A DNA stretch of 64,000 bases from Whalleya microplaca (Eukaryota > Ascomycota > Sordariomycetes > Xylariales > Xylariaceae), in contig MU385764.1 in assembly GCA_022497155.1 (NCBI GenBank), positions 1,427-65,426 on the forward strand, written 5' to 3'. The notes below the pieces were generated by a model. It searched no databases. It had not been told where the DNA came from and worked only from the letters and a program-made list of their open reading frames with translations. The position numbers and the translations under genes were made by a program. Every line of letters begins with the position of its first letter. The first letter of the stretch is position 1. Of this stretch, positions 1 through 12,490 are shown piece by piece.

Positions 1-102
1 AGACGCCCCCCCCCCCCTCACGCCCCTCCCCTCCCTGCCGGCCGTTCGGCGGCCCCCGCCGGCCGCCCGCCGGGGGGGGCCCCGCCCCCCCGCGCCACTG
101 GT
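1..102. other. GC-rich low-complexity contig-end tract
   Basis: The first hundred bases are almost pure G and C, with runs of C and G and GGCC/CCGG palindromes. At about position 100 the sequence changes abruptly to ordinary AT-rich fungal spacer. No coding or RNA signal is visible. It may be a genuine GC-rich island or an assembly or sequencing artefact at a contig end. Confidence 0.6.
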
Positions 103-2744
103 GAAACGGCCGGAAATCCGATACAGATTTCATGCACCGGGAGACTATCGTTCGGCCAAGTTGAACGTCAATATATTGCCGTTCATGGCGCATCATCCAC
201 TATTCTTCGACGAATCCAATACCTATTTAGGTGACATCGCCAGGACCCGGGGCATTCATACTTCTTCTCTACAAGTACATGCACTGACTGACTGATACAT
301 ATGTGTAGAATATACATGTGTAAGCACTGATATGTGCCGCTACAGCCAAATCATTATGTAAGGTCAGGTTCCAATCAGAGGCTGTCAAGTTGGCATGTAG
401 TTTCTGTGTCTTGAGCCGCGTTGGCCGCCTACACTTATTAGTAACTGAATATAAGACATGAATAATAAAGCACCAATACCTACCGAGAAGTTATTCTTCT
501 TAATGCCCGAAAACTATATGCATGTCTCGGTTGATTTATAACCACCTACATAAGCATTGTCGGGACTCATTAGACTAAAAAAAGAGATGATTTGAATAGT
601 CAAAACTTGCGAAACAAAGAACATACATACATACTAGGTAGGCTAGGACACAGAAGTAAGTATCTAGTTACCTATCTATGATCACTATGGACCCAAATCC
701 ATAGTCAGCACTGCAACCCTTCCATATGCTCAAAACTACATAGGTGCATATTTTTATTACAATTTTATTCGCATCTTATTGCTCTGCTGAGAGCTGAGGA
801 TGTAGATTCACTTCCTATTCCGTATTCCGTATGCTTCATGAACGTGTCTCATTTGGCACGTCATTTGCTTCAGAGGGCTTGACAGGACGCCTCAGACAGG
901 GATCTTCCGTCTTCCGCCCCCCATCATTACTATGTAGAGACGAGAATGAGTTCGAATTCTGAATTTCCTACACAACGCTTTGACCCTCCTAGTCCCCCCC
1001 CAGTTCATATGTTAGACGCGGGGAAACGTTGCGAACTCGCGACATAAAAAAGAAACGCTTGCCCATTTCGCGTTGACAACGGATGTATCAGCGTCCAATG
1101 GCACAGTGGCGTTACCCATCTTATCATCTACACGCGCTCTTCCCTATTGGTGGCCAGGGAAAAATCGAGGGAGTCCAAGCGTTGTGACTGCAGGAGCTCG
1201 TGATCCTGGAATCTGGATAAGTAACATAACGGCGGCGTTCGTGGGATGGCCAGAAACGGCACCTTACATAATTTTTATCGTCGTCATCGCTAGCGGGGTA
1301 ACCTGTGGGAAAATAGAGAATAAGACTTGCTCAAGTTGTAATGGGATGTCCGGTGCTGCCATGCGGGGATGGGCTCAGGGATCGTTCCCAAAGCAGGGTT
1401 CGCACGTGTGCGTAAGCAAAGAGATGACATGTCGTCTGAGGTCGTTTTAAGTTTTACTGATTGGACGTTCAAGTAAATTTCCAGGACGAGTACACTTGGA
1501 AACAAGATATTTATCATGACCTACTGGTCGCCGTAGAGATTGAATGACTTCGTTGATTCAATTTCATACATTCAAATATATAAGCAAATTTCTGCTGATA
1601 AAGGCCAAGTTGTATGATCGGGCGAATATGACCTTAAGAATCACTAGTCTCACTTATGTGTTAGGAAGTTCGTCTGATTCAAGATTGTAAGTTATATATC
1701 ACAAGGTGGCATCTCTTTCGGATCGGGTTTCCGTACCTGGAAGTTTATGTGAATATTCGAACTTGCTCGCTCAATAAGCCGTGTGTATACTTCAACCTCG
1801 AAGAGCACAGGCTTCGCGCCTCCTTGTTGCGATTGATCAATTAGGTATCATCGCAATGTTGTATGTCTAGAATTACCTGGTCTACTCTCGAGATCTAGAG
1901 AAGATCATCTACAGTCTTTTATAACATGCAGGCTTCTCACTCACCAATAAACTACAACGCTAGGTCTCCCCTCCTACGAATTTGATAGTCCTAATCACCC
2001 TATTAAAAGATCGACAAGCATCTTGATAGACTGGGCCGTCTCGTTCACACCCAAATCCTATATTCAAGGGATCCTCATGCAAGATATTTATATATATACC
2101 TAGCAGAAACTCAAAACGGTCGGCCATCTGAACCCGGCCATATATCCAACCCATAATCACATCGGTTCGAAGACGTCTCCCTTTGCCTTCCCTGCTCAAC
2201 ACATATGTCTAAGGAGCAGCCAAAGAAATACATCCGATCCCAACCAAACCATACGCTCTATCATCCGCCATCTAAAGCCTGCCAGAAAACCCGGGCCATG
2301 TCTGCTCACATGCCATACATGAACCCGTACCGACCTGGTTTTCATAACCTTCATAATGCTGTGTCAGCCATTGCCTCTCCCCTGTTCCAGATACATGTCC
2401 AAAATCGGATCCAGCACCTTCCGTCGAGACACAAGAGAAAACAAGGCCACATCAGTCGAAGGCCACGACCGTCCTACCGACCTGTGTCTAGTTTCCATAC
2501 TCTTCCCTGCTATGCGCTACTAACCCTCGACCTGCAGTCCAAGTTATCACACTCCTGTCATCAAGCTCGATTTCTAAGACTTATCAGGCATGGTTCGCTG
2601 TGCTGGAAACAATAGGCCGTAAACCCCCATTTCTACCCTTCTATGTATTGATCCGCGGAAAATGAAATCAGATGCTATTAATGTGGCATTGGTTTCGTTT
2701 GATATCTTGATGGTAGAGGGAGAATCGGTTGTGCTTCGCTGCCC
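103..2744. other. Gene-poor AT-rich spacer
   Basis: No supported gene. Open frames of 125 codons (from 1073) and 136 codons (2205-2615) have no recognisable domain, no intron-exon continuation and composition typical of chance frames. I see no transposon ends or tRNA here. Confidence 0.5.
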
Positions 2745-5122
2745 TTAGACGTAACTGCTGTAATCCAACTGGGGATTAGGTGATGACATCCGTGTAGGAC
2801 GCGAGGTTTGTGGTGTGGTGGGGTTTCCAAAGGATCTGGAGGGCCTAATCGTTTGCAACTGATTATGCTTCGTAGAATCATGTTCCCATGAAGTATTCCG
2901 GCGAGACAGGCGGCTCGATGGGCTCTGCTGGCCTGTCGTATTAGTAGCCGAGCGAGGTGATCTAGGTGCCGCGACTTTCTGAGTCCTTGTAGGAGAAGCG
3001 CTGCCGGTGGTTGAATGTATTATTACTCCCGAGTTAGTTCTGCTTGTCCCTCTAGAATTATCTGCCACATTATCGTAGTCATCACCCTTCGGGTCAATTT
3101 TGTTCACTACATAATTCGTATCTTGCGCCGAATGACTAGGCCTCACCATCATCAGTAAACGTAGCTCTAGCTAATGTGCTTAAAGCCATGAAGTATTCAG
3201 GAAGCCTCACCTGCGGGACTTAGGACGAAATAATTTTCCTATTCGACGCGCGGCAAGTCTCCGACTTTTCTCAGGTGGTTCTTGAATAACAGTGTGATGA
3301 ATCAAGCCAAGCCGGTTCGTGAGTGACGTCTGCGAGTCATTCTTTGGTTGCGCCTGTGGTTCGGGTGGCTTTGCATGGATTTTCTTGCTAGTATACCAGA
3401 AGAACGAGGCAAAAGTAATCCCAGTAAGACCGATTGCCATTCCAACATATATCCAGATATAGCCAGATAAGACCGGAGAATCGTCATTGCCAGAGGCATC
3501 TGAGTTTGATGCTGACGAGTTTCCGCTGGGTACTTGATGATATCTCCAATCTTTCCAGTCATTCGACCACTGGAAAATCGGCATGGCAAAGATGGTCTAT
3601 TATGGGCTTATTAGACTCTATTCTTGCAAGTAGGAAGGATGGAAACCTACAGCAAGTGCTGTCACAGGAAGATATACCATAGCCACGAAGGAGATAGCGA
3701 TTCCATACTTAGCATTATCAACTGTGGTATTTGCTTCTAGGCTTCTAACCTGACTTCCTGTTAGCAAGGGTGGTACTTCAAGCTAACTCGGGGATATGTT
3801 TACTAACGATCTCTGTCATGAAGGATATGCCATCCACATTGGAGCGACACTGGGCACCAAGCCGATCTAATCTGGTCAAGACGTCGTTAAACCTCTCCAA
3901 GAACAGGTTTGTGATTTCGATCTTCTCATTAGGAATGGTGTTTTTGATGCCCCTGGAGACACCAGGCTGATCTGGGTCGTTTCTACTGTGGCTTAGACTG
4001 GCGGCATCCGTACTTTTTGTCCCATTGAGCATTCCTAAGATGATGTCGGCACTTTGTTGGACGGCTTTAGATAATTGGTCTCTCGTTGTGTCGACTTCTG
4101 CTTCTACTATCTTACTCTCTTCCCGAATAGACCTCACTTCTTTCATTAGTTGCCAGCTGAATCCAGAGTGTCCCCTGTTCGTCGTTTCGTGTTCTAGCTT
4201 GTCAGTAAGACTATCGTTGGTACGCGTTTGCTTGTGGACCATGGAGTCCAAACGATCCAGCTGCAGCTCGGCACATAGACCGAGCATGAGGAGAGGGTGG
4301 GCAATGGCTTCTTCCCAACCTTCTACAAGGGTTGCGATCATGTCTACCTGCCAATTGGTGCAACCAATCATGACTGCGAGAGTAAGGCTCGTGGTTTCGG
4401 AGTGCGTAGCCGCCAAAGCAAATGCATCGGTGTATTCCGGATTAGCCACAGCAGTATGCATCCACAACTTGTCACCTTGATGGGTGCGAGATATTGAGAT
4501 AATAGACGTCAGCTGTCTTATTGACGTTTTCACGAAATGACGGGGCAATTGGAAAGCTGTGACGACCTTGTTCCAATATTTTTCAGGTATAGGAACATCG
4601 GTATAGTCTGCTTTCACCGAGCTACCTACTGGAAAATTTATATCTGCGGCTCGGGGGATGAAACTACACTACATATCAGCATGAGTAAATTCTACCTCCC
4701 AATTTATGAGTTAGATATAACAATCACCTAACTTACAGTATACTAAACCCATTTCGCGGGCAGAGTCCCTGTCCTGTGTATTTATTTACGAAGAGCGGCG
4801 TCTAATGTGCAAAGAGTCGTTAGACTACCTGAAGCCGACAAGATAAGCGTAGATGTTGATATCTTTTAAGAGGGAAGGTCTACCTTGAACCATTCTTCCC
4901 AATCTTTTTCGCGATCTAAGGTGATAAGGTCCTTTTGCAGCTTTTGCCCAACCTGCTTAAGTTGTGAGTTCATTGGGCTCACAGAGGTTTACAGCAGTTA
5001 TAACTGACAACTGTCGAGTAATATTGGAGAACTTTACATGATTCAAAGTCATATTTCTTCTCTAGATCACAGTCGAAATCCTCGGGATGGACGAAAGGGT
5101 CGGAGCTAGAAGGCCAATCCAT
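2745..5122 (-). CDS. CorA-like two-TM membrane protein
   Basis: Fungal CorA-like protein, distantly related to Mg2+ transporters; ion transport itself is not shown. Proposed exons: 5122-5033, 4952-4884, 4801-4737, 4663-3808, 3749-3651, 3596-3211, 3141-2745, giving about 653 aa. The N-terminus starts MDWPSSSDPF. The cytosolic domain carries the family-like stretches REKDWEEWF, SIISISRTHQGDKLWMHTA and HPLLMLGLCAELQLDRL, then a coiled coil. TM1 (YGIAISFVAMVYLPVTALA) is followed by PIFQW and TM2 (YIWIYVGMAIGLTGITFAS). The C-terminal tail of about 150 residues is basic and Ser/Thr-rich. A canonical GMN motif after TM1 is absent, which is usual for these divergent fungal members. The exon 1/2 border is uncertain: the better donor (GTAAAG at 5037) breaks the frame and only a poor GTTCTC donor keeps it. 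The borders of intron 4 also have alternatives. Confidence 0.72.
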
Positions 5123-5774
5123 TGTGCCAAGTGGAAATGTATGATCCGTGATGTTTTCTTTCGGGGAAGGTGATCATGGCAATTTATAAAAATAGTAGAA
5201 CCTCATCCAGGCCAATCGACCTTTTTTACAAGGCTCTGCCATACTTCGTTATGAGGCTAGCCTCCACAGGCCTTACGGTATTGGATAGCTAGCCGCATGT
5301 GTTACTTACCAACTGCATACGGACCAGGGTGTTAGGATGACTCTGATTTGTTCAAACCTTCGTAAGAACTAGGCTGCCGCACCTAAGCCCCCAGGCTATG
5401 ACGGCCAGAGTACCGACCACATGGAGCGAGGTTTCATCCTGCAAGATGGGAACCCAACTGCTTGTCGCTGCAATGCCACAATATTGTGAGGCCTCATAGT
5501 TGTGTTACATGTTGCTAATCTGAAGTGGGTTTTTGTAAACAACCATAGGTAGCTCGCCTGTCCTAATCTCGAGCTTCAGCCACAGACGGCCTACGAAACA
5601 GCCAATTGTAAAGTCCAATTAACGAGTCAAATCAGCACGCGCGTATAAATACCTATTGCAGCCTCACTTGTCTTTAGCTGACTTCATCTCCACCGATGGC
5701 AATACCCGCTAACGTAGTCAGTCTCTAACAACCAGCTATCTATCCTTACTTTCAAGCCGCTTGTGTCTTGCGGA
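5123..5774. promoter_or_regulatory. Divergent promoter region, CorA-like / kinase
   Basis: This 650-bp spacer separates two divergently read genes and must hold both promoters. A TATA-like element (TATAAATA) lies at 5644-5651, about 124 bp before the kinase ATG and correctly oriented for it. No repeats are visible. Confidence 0.4.
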
Positions 5775-7645
5775 ATGGATGATGCTCCAGAGTCTACTAT
5801 ATCTACAGGGGTACCGTCGTTGCGGTCCTCTGCGGTTGATGCCAAACCCTCTCATCAACCGACCGCTAAAGTGACCGCCGACCTAGAGGAACAGCTCTAT
5901 AACTGCCAACTGAGAAATGAGACTGGCAAATTATTTATCCCTGAAGGAGAATTGAATCGAATACTCGATGAGGACTCAGTCCGCCAGTCCCTGCTGCAGC
6001 TGTCTGCCTTGTACCCAGATGTTAACGTAGAAGCCTATACAAGGCAGATTTGTTCCAAGGAGCTGCCCTTTCGTAAGGTCCTCGCCATTCTCATGTTATT
6101 GGATATGGTCGAGAAGATTGTCACATTCGTTCAGTTTGGTATCAGCGATGAATTCCTCCCGATGCCGGATCCGAGGCGACTTCTATCAGGTGAACCACCA
6201 GGTTCAGACGCGGAACGCTGGGGGAAATGGAAGAGATTGTTGGAGTCATTGCCGAAGAATCTGTATCGAACTTTTCATGTATTGCAATGGTGTGCACTTG
6301 CACCTGTGTTTGTTACCCATGGCCAAGTCAAGCACTATACGTTCACGCCCGACGATACCCTGCCTTTTCTGGTGAGCGAACATGAAGCCAAGGTCGATGC
6401 TGTGGCTGATTCTGAGTCTCTGGGTGGACGAGTCAGATACGGTGGTTTCAGCGAGGTGCGGAAGGTGAAGATCCATCCAGATCATTACAGGTTCGGAGAA
6501 TCTGAAGTGAGTCTCCTGATGCTTCCTAGATGAAAAACTTTGCTTATCGTTGAATCTAGATACGAAATCCGAACCACCTGTTTGCAGTGAAGAGGCTCCT
6601 AGATCCTGACCGGGAAGAGCTAGCACAGGAAGTTGAGATTTTCAAGCGCTTCCTGAACTTGGATGATTACTACATCATTCCACTCTTAATGACGTACGAA
6701 ATCCGACAAAACATATATGATGAGTTTCCATCAGATTACTGTTTGGTGTTCCCTTGGGCTACCGGAGACCTCCAGTCGTTCTGGAAGGTGAACTCAACGC
6801 TCGTTGGTGACCGTCGTATCATTCCGTGGATCTCGATGCAATGTTATCAGCTTGCCAGAGCTGTGTCATTCATCCACAACTCTTCTTTGGATACGGGGAA
6901 TGACCCGTTAGACTCTCAAACTTTCTACGGGAGGCACGGCGATATCAAGCCTAGTAATATTCTCTGGCTCTCATCGGATCGGGAGGGTAAGTATGAGGAC
7001 CAGGGAAAGCTAGTGCTTGGAGATTTCGGGCTCACCCAGTTCCATCGACGGAGTTCCAGGTCAGACTTGACCTCATCGAATCTGGCGGCGTCTTTGACAT
7101 ACCGGCCTCCTGAAATCGATAATACGGGACGAATCTCGCGCAGTATGGATATATGGCCTTTGGGTTGCATTTTCTTGGAGTTCATCATATGGTTTCTTGA
7201 GGGGTTTGACACACTCGATGATGAGTTCCGCGAAGCTCGCACCGAGAGTGACATCTATGGCATCCGTGCCGACACTTTTTTTCGTATTATGGGCCAAGGC
7301 GACAGCAGGATCGCTATTCTCAAGCCTCAAGTCACATCTTGGTTCGAGCGTCTTGCCTCGAACGAAAATTGCAGCAGGTATCTGCTCGACTTTTTGAGTA
7401 TTATCCAGACTGATATGCTTGCTGTTGAGCCGCATCGCAGAATAAGGGCCTCAGTGCTCACACAGAAACTAGAACAGATGCATCGAAAATGCACAGAGGA
7501 TATGGACTATTACCAGATATCCCAGAGCGGATCAAGGGTGTTATCTCTGGTTGCAGCTTCTCGGACTGGTTCTGTTGCAAAACCCCAGAAACGTCACACC
7601 GTGTTGAGAAGCTGGAAGCAGAGACTAAAGAATAAGTTTCGTTAA
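5775..7645 (+). CDS. Protein kinase with unrecognised N-terminal domain
   Basis: Probable Ser/Thr protein kinase of about 605 aa. Exons are 5775-6506 and 6560-7645; the 53-bp intron begins GTGAGT and ends TCTAG. The start is the first in-frame ATG (MDDAPESTIST). Residues 1-215 form a helical N-terminal region I do not recognise. The kinase domain follows: glycine loop around 217 (GGRVRYGGFSEV), ATP lysine at about K255 (FAVKRL), catalytic loop HGDIKPSN near 370 (HGD replacing HRD), metal-binding DFG near 399 (LGDFGLTQF), RPPE in place of APE, and the F-helix SMDIWPLGCIF. Lys, Asp, Asn and DFG are all present, so it should be active. The intron falls between the glycine loop and the ATP lysine. 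The tail is basic (QKRHTVLRSWKQRLKNKFR). Fungal kinases with this layout are often expanded accessory genes; no substrate can be inferred. Confidence 0.85.
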
Positions 7646-9429
7646 GTCGCCAAGCTAATACAAATATTTACCAATCTCTAAACACCAGGATGAAGGAAAT
7701 ACCGAGGCTATCATAATCTAGTGATAAAGTGCAAACTTCCTATATTAGTCGTACCACGTTGTATACTTCCCAAGCGTCTTATGATATGTCCCCAAAATTG
7801 ACTATTCTCCACGCCTTTTTCAGCCTAAGCAACATGGCTAGGCGCTTATCTACAGCAGCTTTCACTGGATAATATTAAGCCCCCGAATTTTACAGGTGCG
7901 CTGCCGTAATGGATTTCTTACTCTAATTAGAAACCGTTCAACTCTCATTAAACCTCTCATTTCAACCTATAGATTACATGTATATAGCTTATTTTCTAAT
8001 ACCATAACTACCAGTCCTCATTTAACACTTCTTTCTAACTAAATGCTGCTCGTAAAAATAAAACACTGAACGTGCGGCTGGGCGTACCTGTTTCATTAAG
8101 CACTTACACACAGTTACGCCTGTTGCAAGTCCTACTTACCAGCCCAGCTGACCAGCATGCAGCACTGCGTATGTATGTCGTTCCCATCTATCTCTCTGTG
8201 GACTGCAAATACTTATTAACTCGGTGCTTGGAGCCCACAGGTACCCTTCACCCATTCATAACTCCTAGGTAGGGTATGCCATTCCTCCGAACTAAAGTAG
8301 TAGATATGAAATGAACTTTCTTTTTTTTTTTTTCTTTCTTCACAGTTACAGTGTGTGCAATGATCATTTAAATGCTGCCGTGATCACTCGAGTTGTCAAT
8401 TAGAATTACGCAAATGTCTAGATCTAAAGGATCTCTAACAGCTTAGAGGATTCCTTTTAGGCAACGAGGCTCTTGGAGCAATTATTGCTCCGAAGTCCAT
8501 TTTCTTAAGGCATTATAACTAATACCCCTATTATCGTGACATATTTTTATATTGATAATGACCGAGCGTATATACCCCATTGAGTATCAACGAGCAGCAC
8601 CTTCGCCCAGTACGAGGGCACTTGGCCGATCAGAAGACGCATAAGCCAGGCTACATCAACCATCGCCGTATTTTCACCTCAGCTACAAGCACCACAAACA
8701 AACATCGATACGTCAAATCTTACTTCAAGTTTAGCATAGGAGAAGTACCTGCGGCTAGCCCAGATGAATATGCAATAGGTATGTGCCGAGGGTGCTGCTC
8801 ATTGACACCCAGTAAGGTACCATACACAGAGGCAGAGAGGCCATAGGCCGAAAACACCTATATGAGCCCCCAAAGCGAAACCCACAACCACTATAAGAAC
8901 CAAAGCTCCTTTCCCTTGATATGTAGTAACTACCTATACTTAGGAATCTTCCCACGTACTCTCGACTTACTTACTAACCGCCATCATACCTCCCACCTGA
9001 TCAACTGCCGTAAAGCAGCACACAGCTCCACGGCACCCTGGCCTAGCAATTGGTACATACTGTACCTTTAACACACCGAATTATCAACGTCCATAGTTTG
9101 ATGTAATCATGTCAGGCCAGTACTTACGGCTAAGCCGAATATAAGTGAGAGTAGATATATACTGACTGGCCGCTGCGTTTCCTGATCAGTCAACTACCCC
9201 TAATATCGATGGAGGTGCTGCTTTACTGCAGTTACTCCTATTTACACACACACACACACAAATCACAAGCAGTACCCCAAAACCCCAGGCAAAAAAAAAA
9301 GTCCATACGTAGAGCCGAGCCCAGCCCAGCCCAGCCCGCCTGGCATACCATAAAACATACCACCATATGTAGTCCGTATCAGCCAGGCAGCCAGACAGAC
9401 AGGCCAGACCCCAATGCTCAGTCCATTCA

Positions 9430-9500
<71 letters not shown>

Positions 9501-10347
9501 TTTGCCGCACGCGGTCTGGTAGCCTAGGTAAATAGATACCTATCTATGTAGTCCACGCATCCATCCAGCGAGCCTGCAGCCCCAGCCGGCTTCACCTAAG
9601 CTGGATTTTCAGGTGCTTACTACTTACTACTTTACACAACTACGCACGTAGTTAGTTAACCCAACACTACACACAAGTTCCCGTGTCGAAAGAACGGGGT
9701 TGGTGTTACCGCTACTACCACCGCCTCCATCGATCGATCAGTGATCAGTGGTTCCACGAGTGGGAATGCTTGTGGTCTGGTTTGTTTGCCTCCCTGTGTC
9801 CTTCCACCACGCTATCTCAGCCTCTCCCGCAACGTTACGCGTGAAGCCACCGGGACAGAGATGCCTCTCTCCATCTGCCTCACTCACTCGCCTGCTTGCT
9901 GTCCCATGTTCTGTTCTCCTTTTGTGGGGATCCTCTCATCCACCCCCTTTTTCCTTTCTCACTCAGCCAAACCCATCGAAAACCGGCCCAGCGAACCAGG
10001 TCCTACTGTATCTTTCGCCACTGACCGTCGTCCAAGTCCCGTGAGACAGACACACCCAAACTCAAACTCAGACTTAAGCTTAGGTAGCGCAGTTACGCCC
10101 GACTAAACCGCACCGAGGCGTCTCTACCCCTTCCTTTTTTGCTTTTGCGCGCGACACACACATGCATACTATGCGAAAAAAAAAAACACCACTGCTGCTC
10201 TCGACGCCATCCGAATAGAACACAGCAACACGCAATGAAGAATGCCAAAGGTAAGCAGAAGCAGGAACTACCAAATCGTGCACACGCACAGCCCATCTAG
10301 GTAGGCCGTCGATACGCTGCGGAGAGGGAGAAAGACAGACCGAGGGG
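7646..10347. other. Spacer with simple repeats, no supported gene
   Basis: About 2.7 kb with only short overlapping open frames. It holds a poly-T tract (about 8318-8332), an (AC)n run (9246-9260), CCCAG repeats near 9320 and a long CTTG microsatellite (listed separately). Several TAGGTA motifs occur. I see no domain-bearing ORF on either strand. Confidence 0.5.
9430..9499. repeat. (TTGC)n tetranucleotide microsatellite
   Basis: About 17 uninterrupted copies of a four-base unit (TTGC/CTTG). In one frame this reads as Leu-Leu-Ala-Cys repeats, which makes a spurious 108-codon ORF (9209-9535). It is likely polymorphic between strains. Confidence 0.95.
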
Positions 10348-12258
10348 TCACGACTTCGCCGGAGACGCGGCGGTGTTGGGAGACGCCGCATCCGGCGTCT
10401 TCAACCCGCTCGCGTTCGGGATGGCGTCGGTCGTGACTTCCGGGGCGTCGCTGTCTTCCAAGGACGGCGGCTCTTCCTCGACCGGACCCTCAATAATGGT
10501 CGGCTTGAAGGTGTCGCTGTCGTCGATGGGTATGGGGTCGTGGCCGCGACCGCTGTTACTGGCCGATACGCCCACGGCGGGGGTGTCTCCCTCGGCGATC
10601 TTCTGCTTGGTGGCGATGACGATCTTGTCGGCCTCGCTGATCTTGCCGCTGGCGCTGGTGAGGTCCCCCTCCACGCCAATCGGTCGGTCTTTGTTGTTCT
10701 GGTGGTCTAGGAGGGCGGCCTTGTCGAACCGCACGATTAGGCAGGATAGGTTGTCTGTGCTGAAGCGAGCTAGCGCGTGCTCGACAAGGATCTTGGATGC
10801 GGACACGGGATCTTGTACGTCGCGGACGAGGTCAACCGCGTCTTGGTCGGAGCAGACGTCCCAAAGCTAGTGATTGTTAGTGATCATAATTCAATATATA
10901 TTTCGGGAACTCTTAGAGTAACTCACCCCGTCACAAGCGATGATGATAAACTCATCTACTTCAGGTTGGATCACAGTCTCGGTGGTGTAAGGGTGTCCAG
11001 TCACGAGATCCTTCATGTACGTGTCTCCAAGAGCTCGGGTGACAGCCAATACGCCATTCACGCGGTTATTGAGAATTAGGCCACCAGCATTGGCAATACG
11101 TTTCCCTTCATTCTCGTCGCTGCCTTTGTGATCGTACGAGAGGCGCAGAGCTTTGCCGGATCGGCATAGAATGATGCGGGCATCGCCTACGTTTGCGGTA
11201 TAGAGGACCCGTTGACGCACTGCAGAGCTTTTTAATCTTGCGTGGGCTGATTCAGGAATAGCGATGGTGTTACCGTCATCTTCAGACTTGTTGTCTTTAG
11301 ACTTGGAGGCATCCACGGATTTGGAGGCGGCAGCGGCTGCCGGGGCAATGGCCTGGGAGCCGGTAGCAGAACTCGAACTAGGAACCCTGTCTTCCCAACG
11401 TAAGACGGCAATTGCTGCGGTACAGCCGCTATTCTTAAGCGGAAGCTTTTCTAGCTGGGTGTCGACGGAGGTGAAGGTCTGATCGAGAAGCTCGGGAATA
11501 GGAACGTTGGGATTTCGGCGTATGGTATCCTCCAGAATGAGATGTAGCTTTTTGCCACACCAATCGGCGGCAAAGGTGCCCGCATGTCCGTCAAATATCG
11601 CAAAGTAGCCGTTGTCGGTCTCCACCATGTCTTGGGGAGCCGAGTCGGGCTGGGCGTCATTGTCTTCCGTAGTAGACTTCTGGGACTTTAGGCTCTTGCT
11701 GCCCAAATCCGGAGCGAGGAGAGGTGCCGGAGTATGTAGGAAATTGTAGAGAAATGCGTGTGTATCCTCCATCGTGCGACGGCATTTCTTATTCTTGTCT
11801 TCCCAGACGCCGACGCGGAACGTCGAGCGCGGGCCGGGGATAGACTCGCCAGCGGAGTTATTGTGCTGACCTTGGGGCACGGCAAGTGATTGGTCCTGTT
11901 TCCCCAGTTTCTGCAAAGGGGTTTGGCTGCTGAGGTCGCTGTTGCTTCTGCTAACCTGGGAGGTAAAACTCAACGAGTTCTTCGCGCTGGCTATAAGGCT
12001 ACTCGCTTTGCTTCCAACTCCAGAGCTCCTACGCTTCTTCTCCGAGTTGCCCGTGTCGGGGTTTTGCCGTCCGGGCGGGCTGCCATTGCCGCTGCGCTTC
12101 TCACCACTGGCGGCCTGATCGGGGGTTTTGGTGGGCGTGCTGGGAGATTGGCTGTCGGACTGTCGGTCGGGCGAGGGGGACTTCTTCTCTGCTTTCGCGG
12201 CCTCGGCAGCGGCGGAGTCGGATTTGGCCGCGGTAGAGCTGGAGCTGCTACCAAACAT
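10348..12258 (-). CDS. PP2C-family Ser/Thr phosphatase
   Basis: Metal-dependent PPM/PP2C phosphatase of about 616 aa. Exons are 12258-10927 and 10866-10348; the 60-bp intron (GTGAGT...CACTAG) falls inside motif CDG-LWDV. Order: Ser/Lys-rich low-complexity N-terminus, then the catalytic domain with [18 protein letters not shown] (metal-binding E and D), [43 protein letters not shown] and [19 protein letters not shown], then an acidic Ser/Thr/Pro-rich tail of about 130 residues. The insertion between motifs is Ala/Ser-rich. It resembles fungal Ptc1-type enzymes, which in yeast damp MAPK signalling; that role here is inferred. I start at the first ATG (MFGSSSSS). The frame stays open 42 codons further upstream to 12384 without ATG, so an upstream exon is possible. 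Four phased ACGTCA elements lie just upstream. Confidence 0.9.
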
Positions 12259-12436
12259 CCTATTAAGCAGACCTCCTTGAGAGGAGAGACTGCGCCGCTG
12301 TTTTCCTGCCAGATTTTCGAAGGTAGAAGTCGTCGAGGGTGGAGGGAGGGGAACACCTATGCGGTTTGTGTGTAGATGCGCCAAAGGGTGTCACGCGGGA
12401 GCGGAGATGTGGGTGTAGATGCCCTCGGGTGGTGGT

Positions 12437-12490
12437 ACGTCAGGCCGATGATACGTCAGGCCGATGATACGTCAGGCCGATGATACGTCA
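12437..12490. promoter_or_regulatory. Four tandem ACGTCA (CRE-like) elements
   Basis: A 16-bp unit (GATACGTCAGGCCGAT, first and last copies slightly different) is repeated so that ACGTCA occurs at 12437, 12453, 12469 and 12485. On the minus strand each reads TGACGT, the core bound by ATF/CREB-type bZIP factors. The array lies 180-230 bp upstream of the PP2C ATG. Confidence 0.65.

Noticed and set aside
1073..1450. 125-codon plus-strand ORF
   Set aside because: No recognisable domain, no promoter-like context and no exon continuation; composition fits a chance frame.
2205..2615. 136-codon plus-strand ORF, His/Pro/Arg-rich
   Set aside because: Biased composition without motifs. The overlapping minus frame at 1960-2202 looks no better, and neither can be extended by splicing.
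9209..9535. 108-codon plus-strand ORF with Leu-Leu-Ala-Cys repeats
   Set aside because: It is the translation of the TTGC microsatellite and flanking low-complexity DNA, with no domain or gene context.
10373..10870. 165-codon plus-strand ORF
   Set aside because: It is the antisense shadow of the PP2C C-terminal exon, which has clear domain support.
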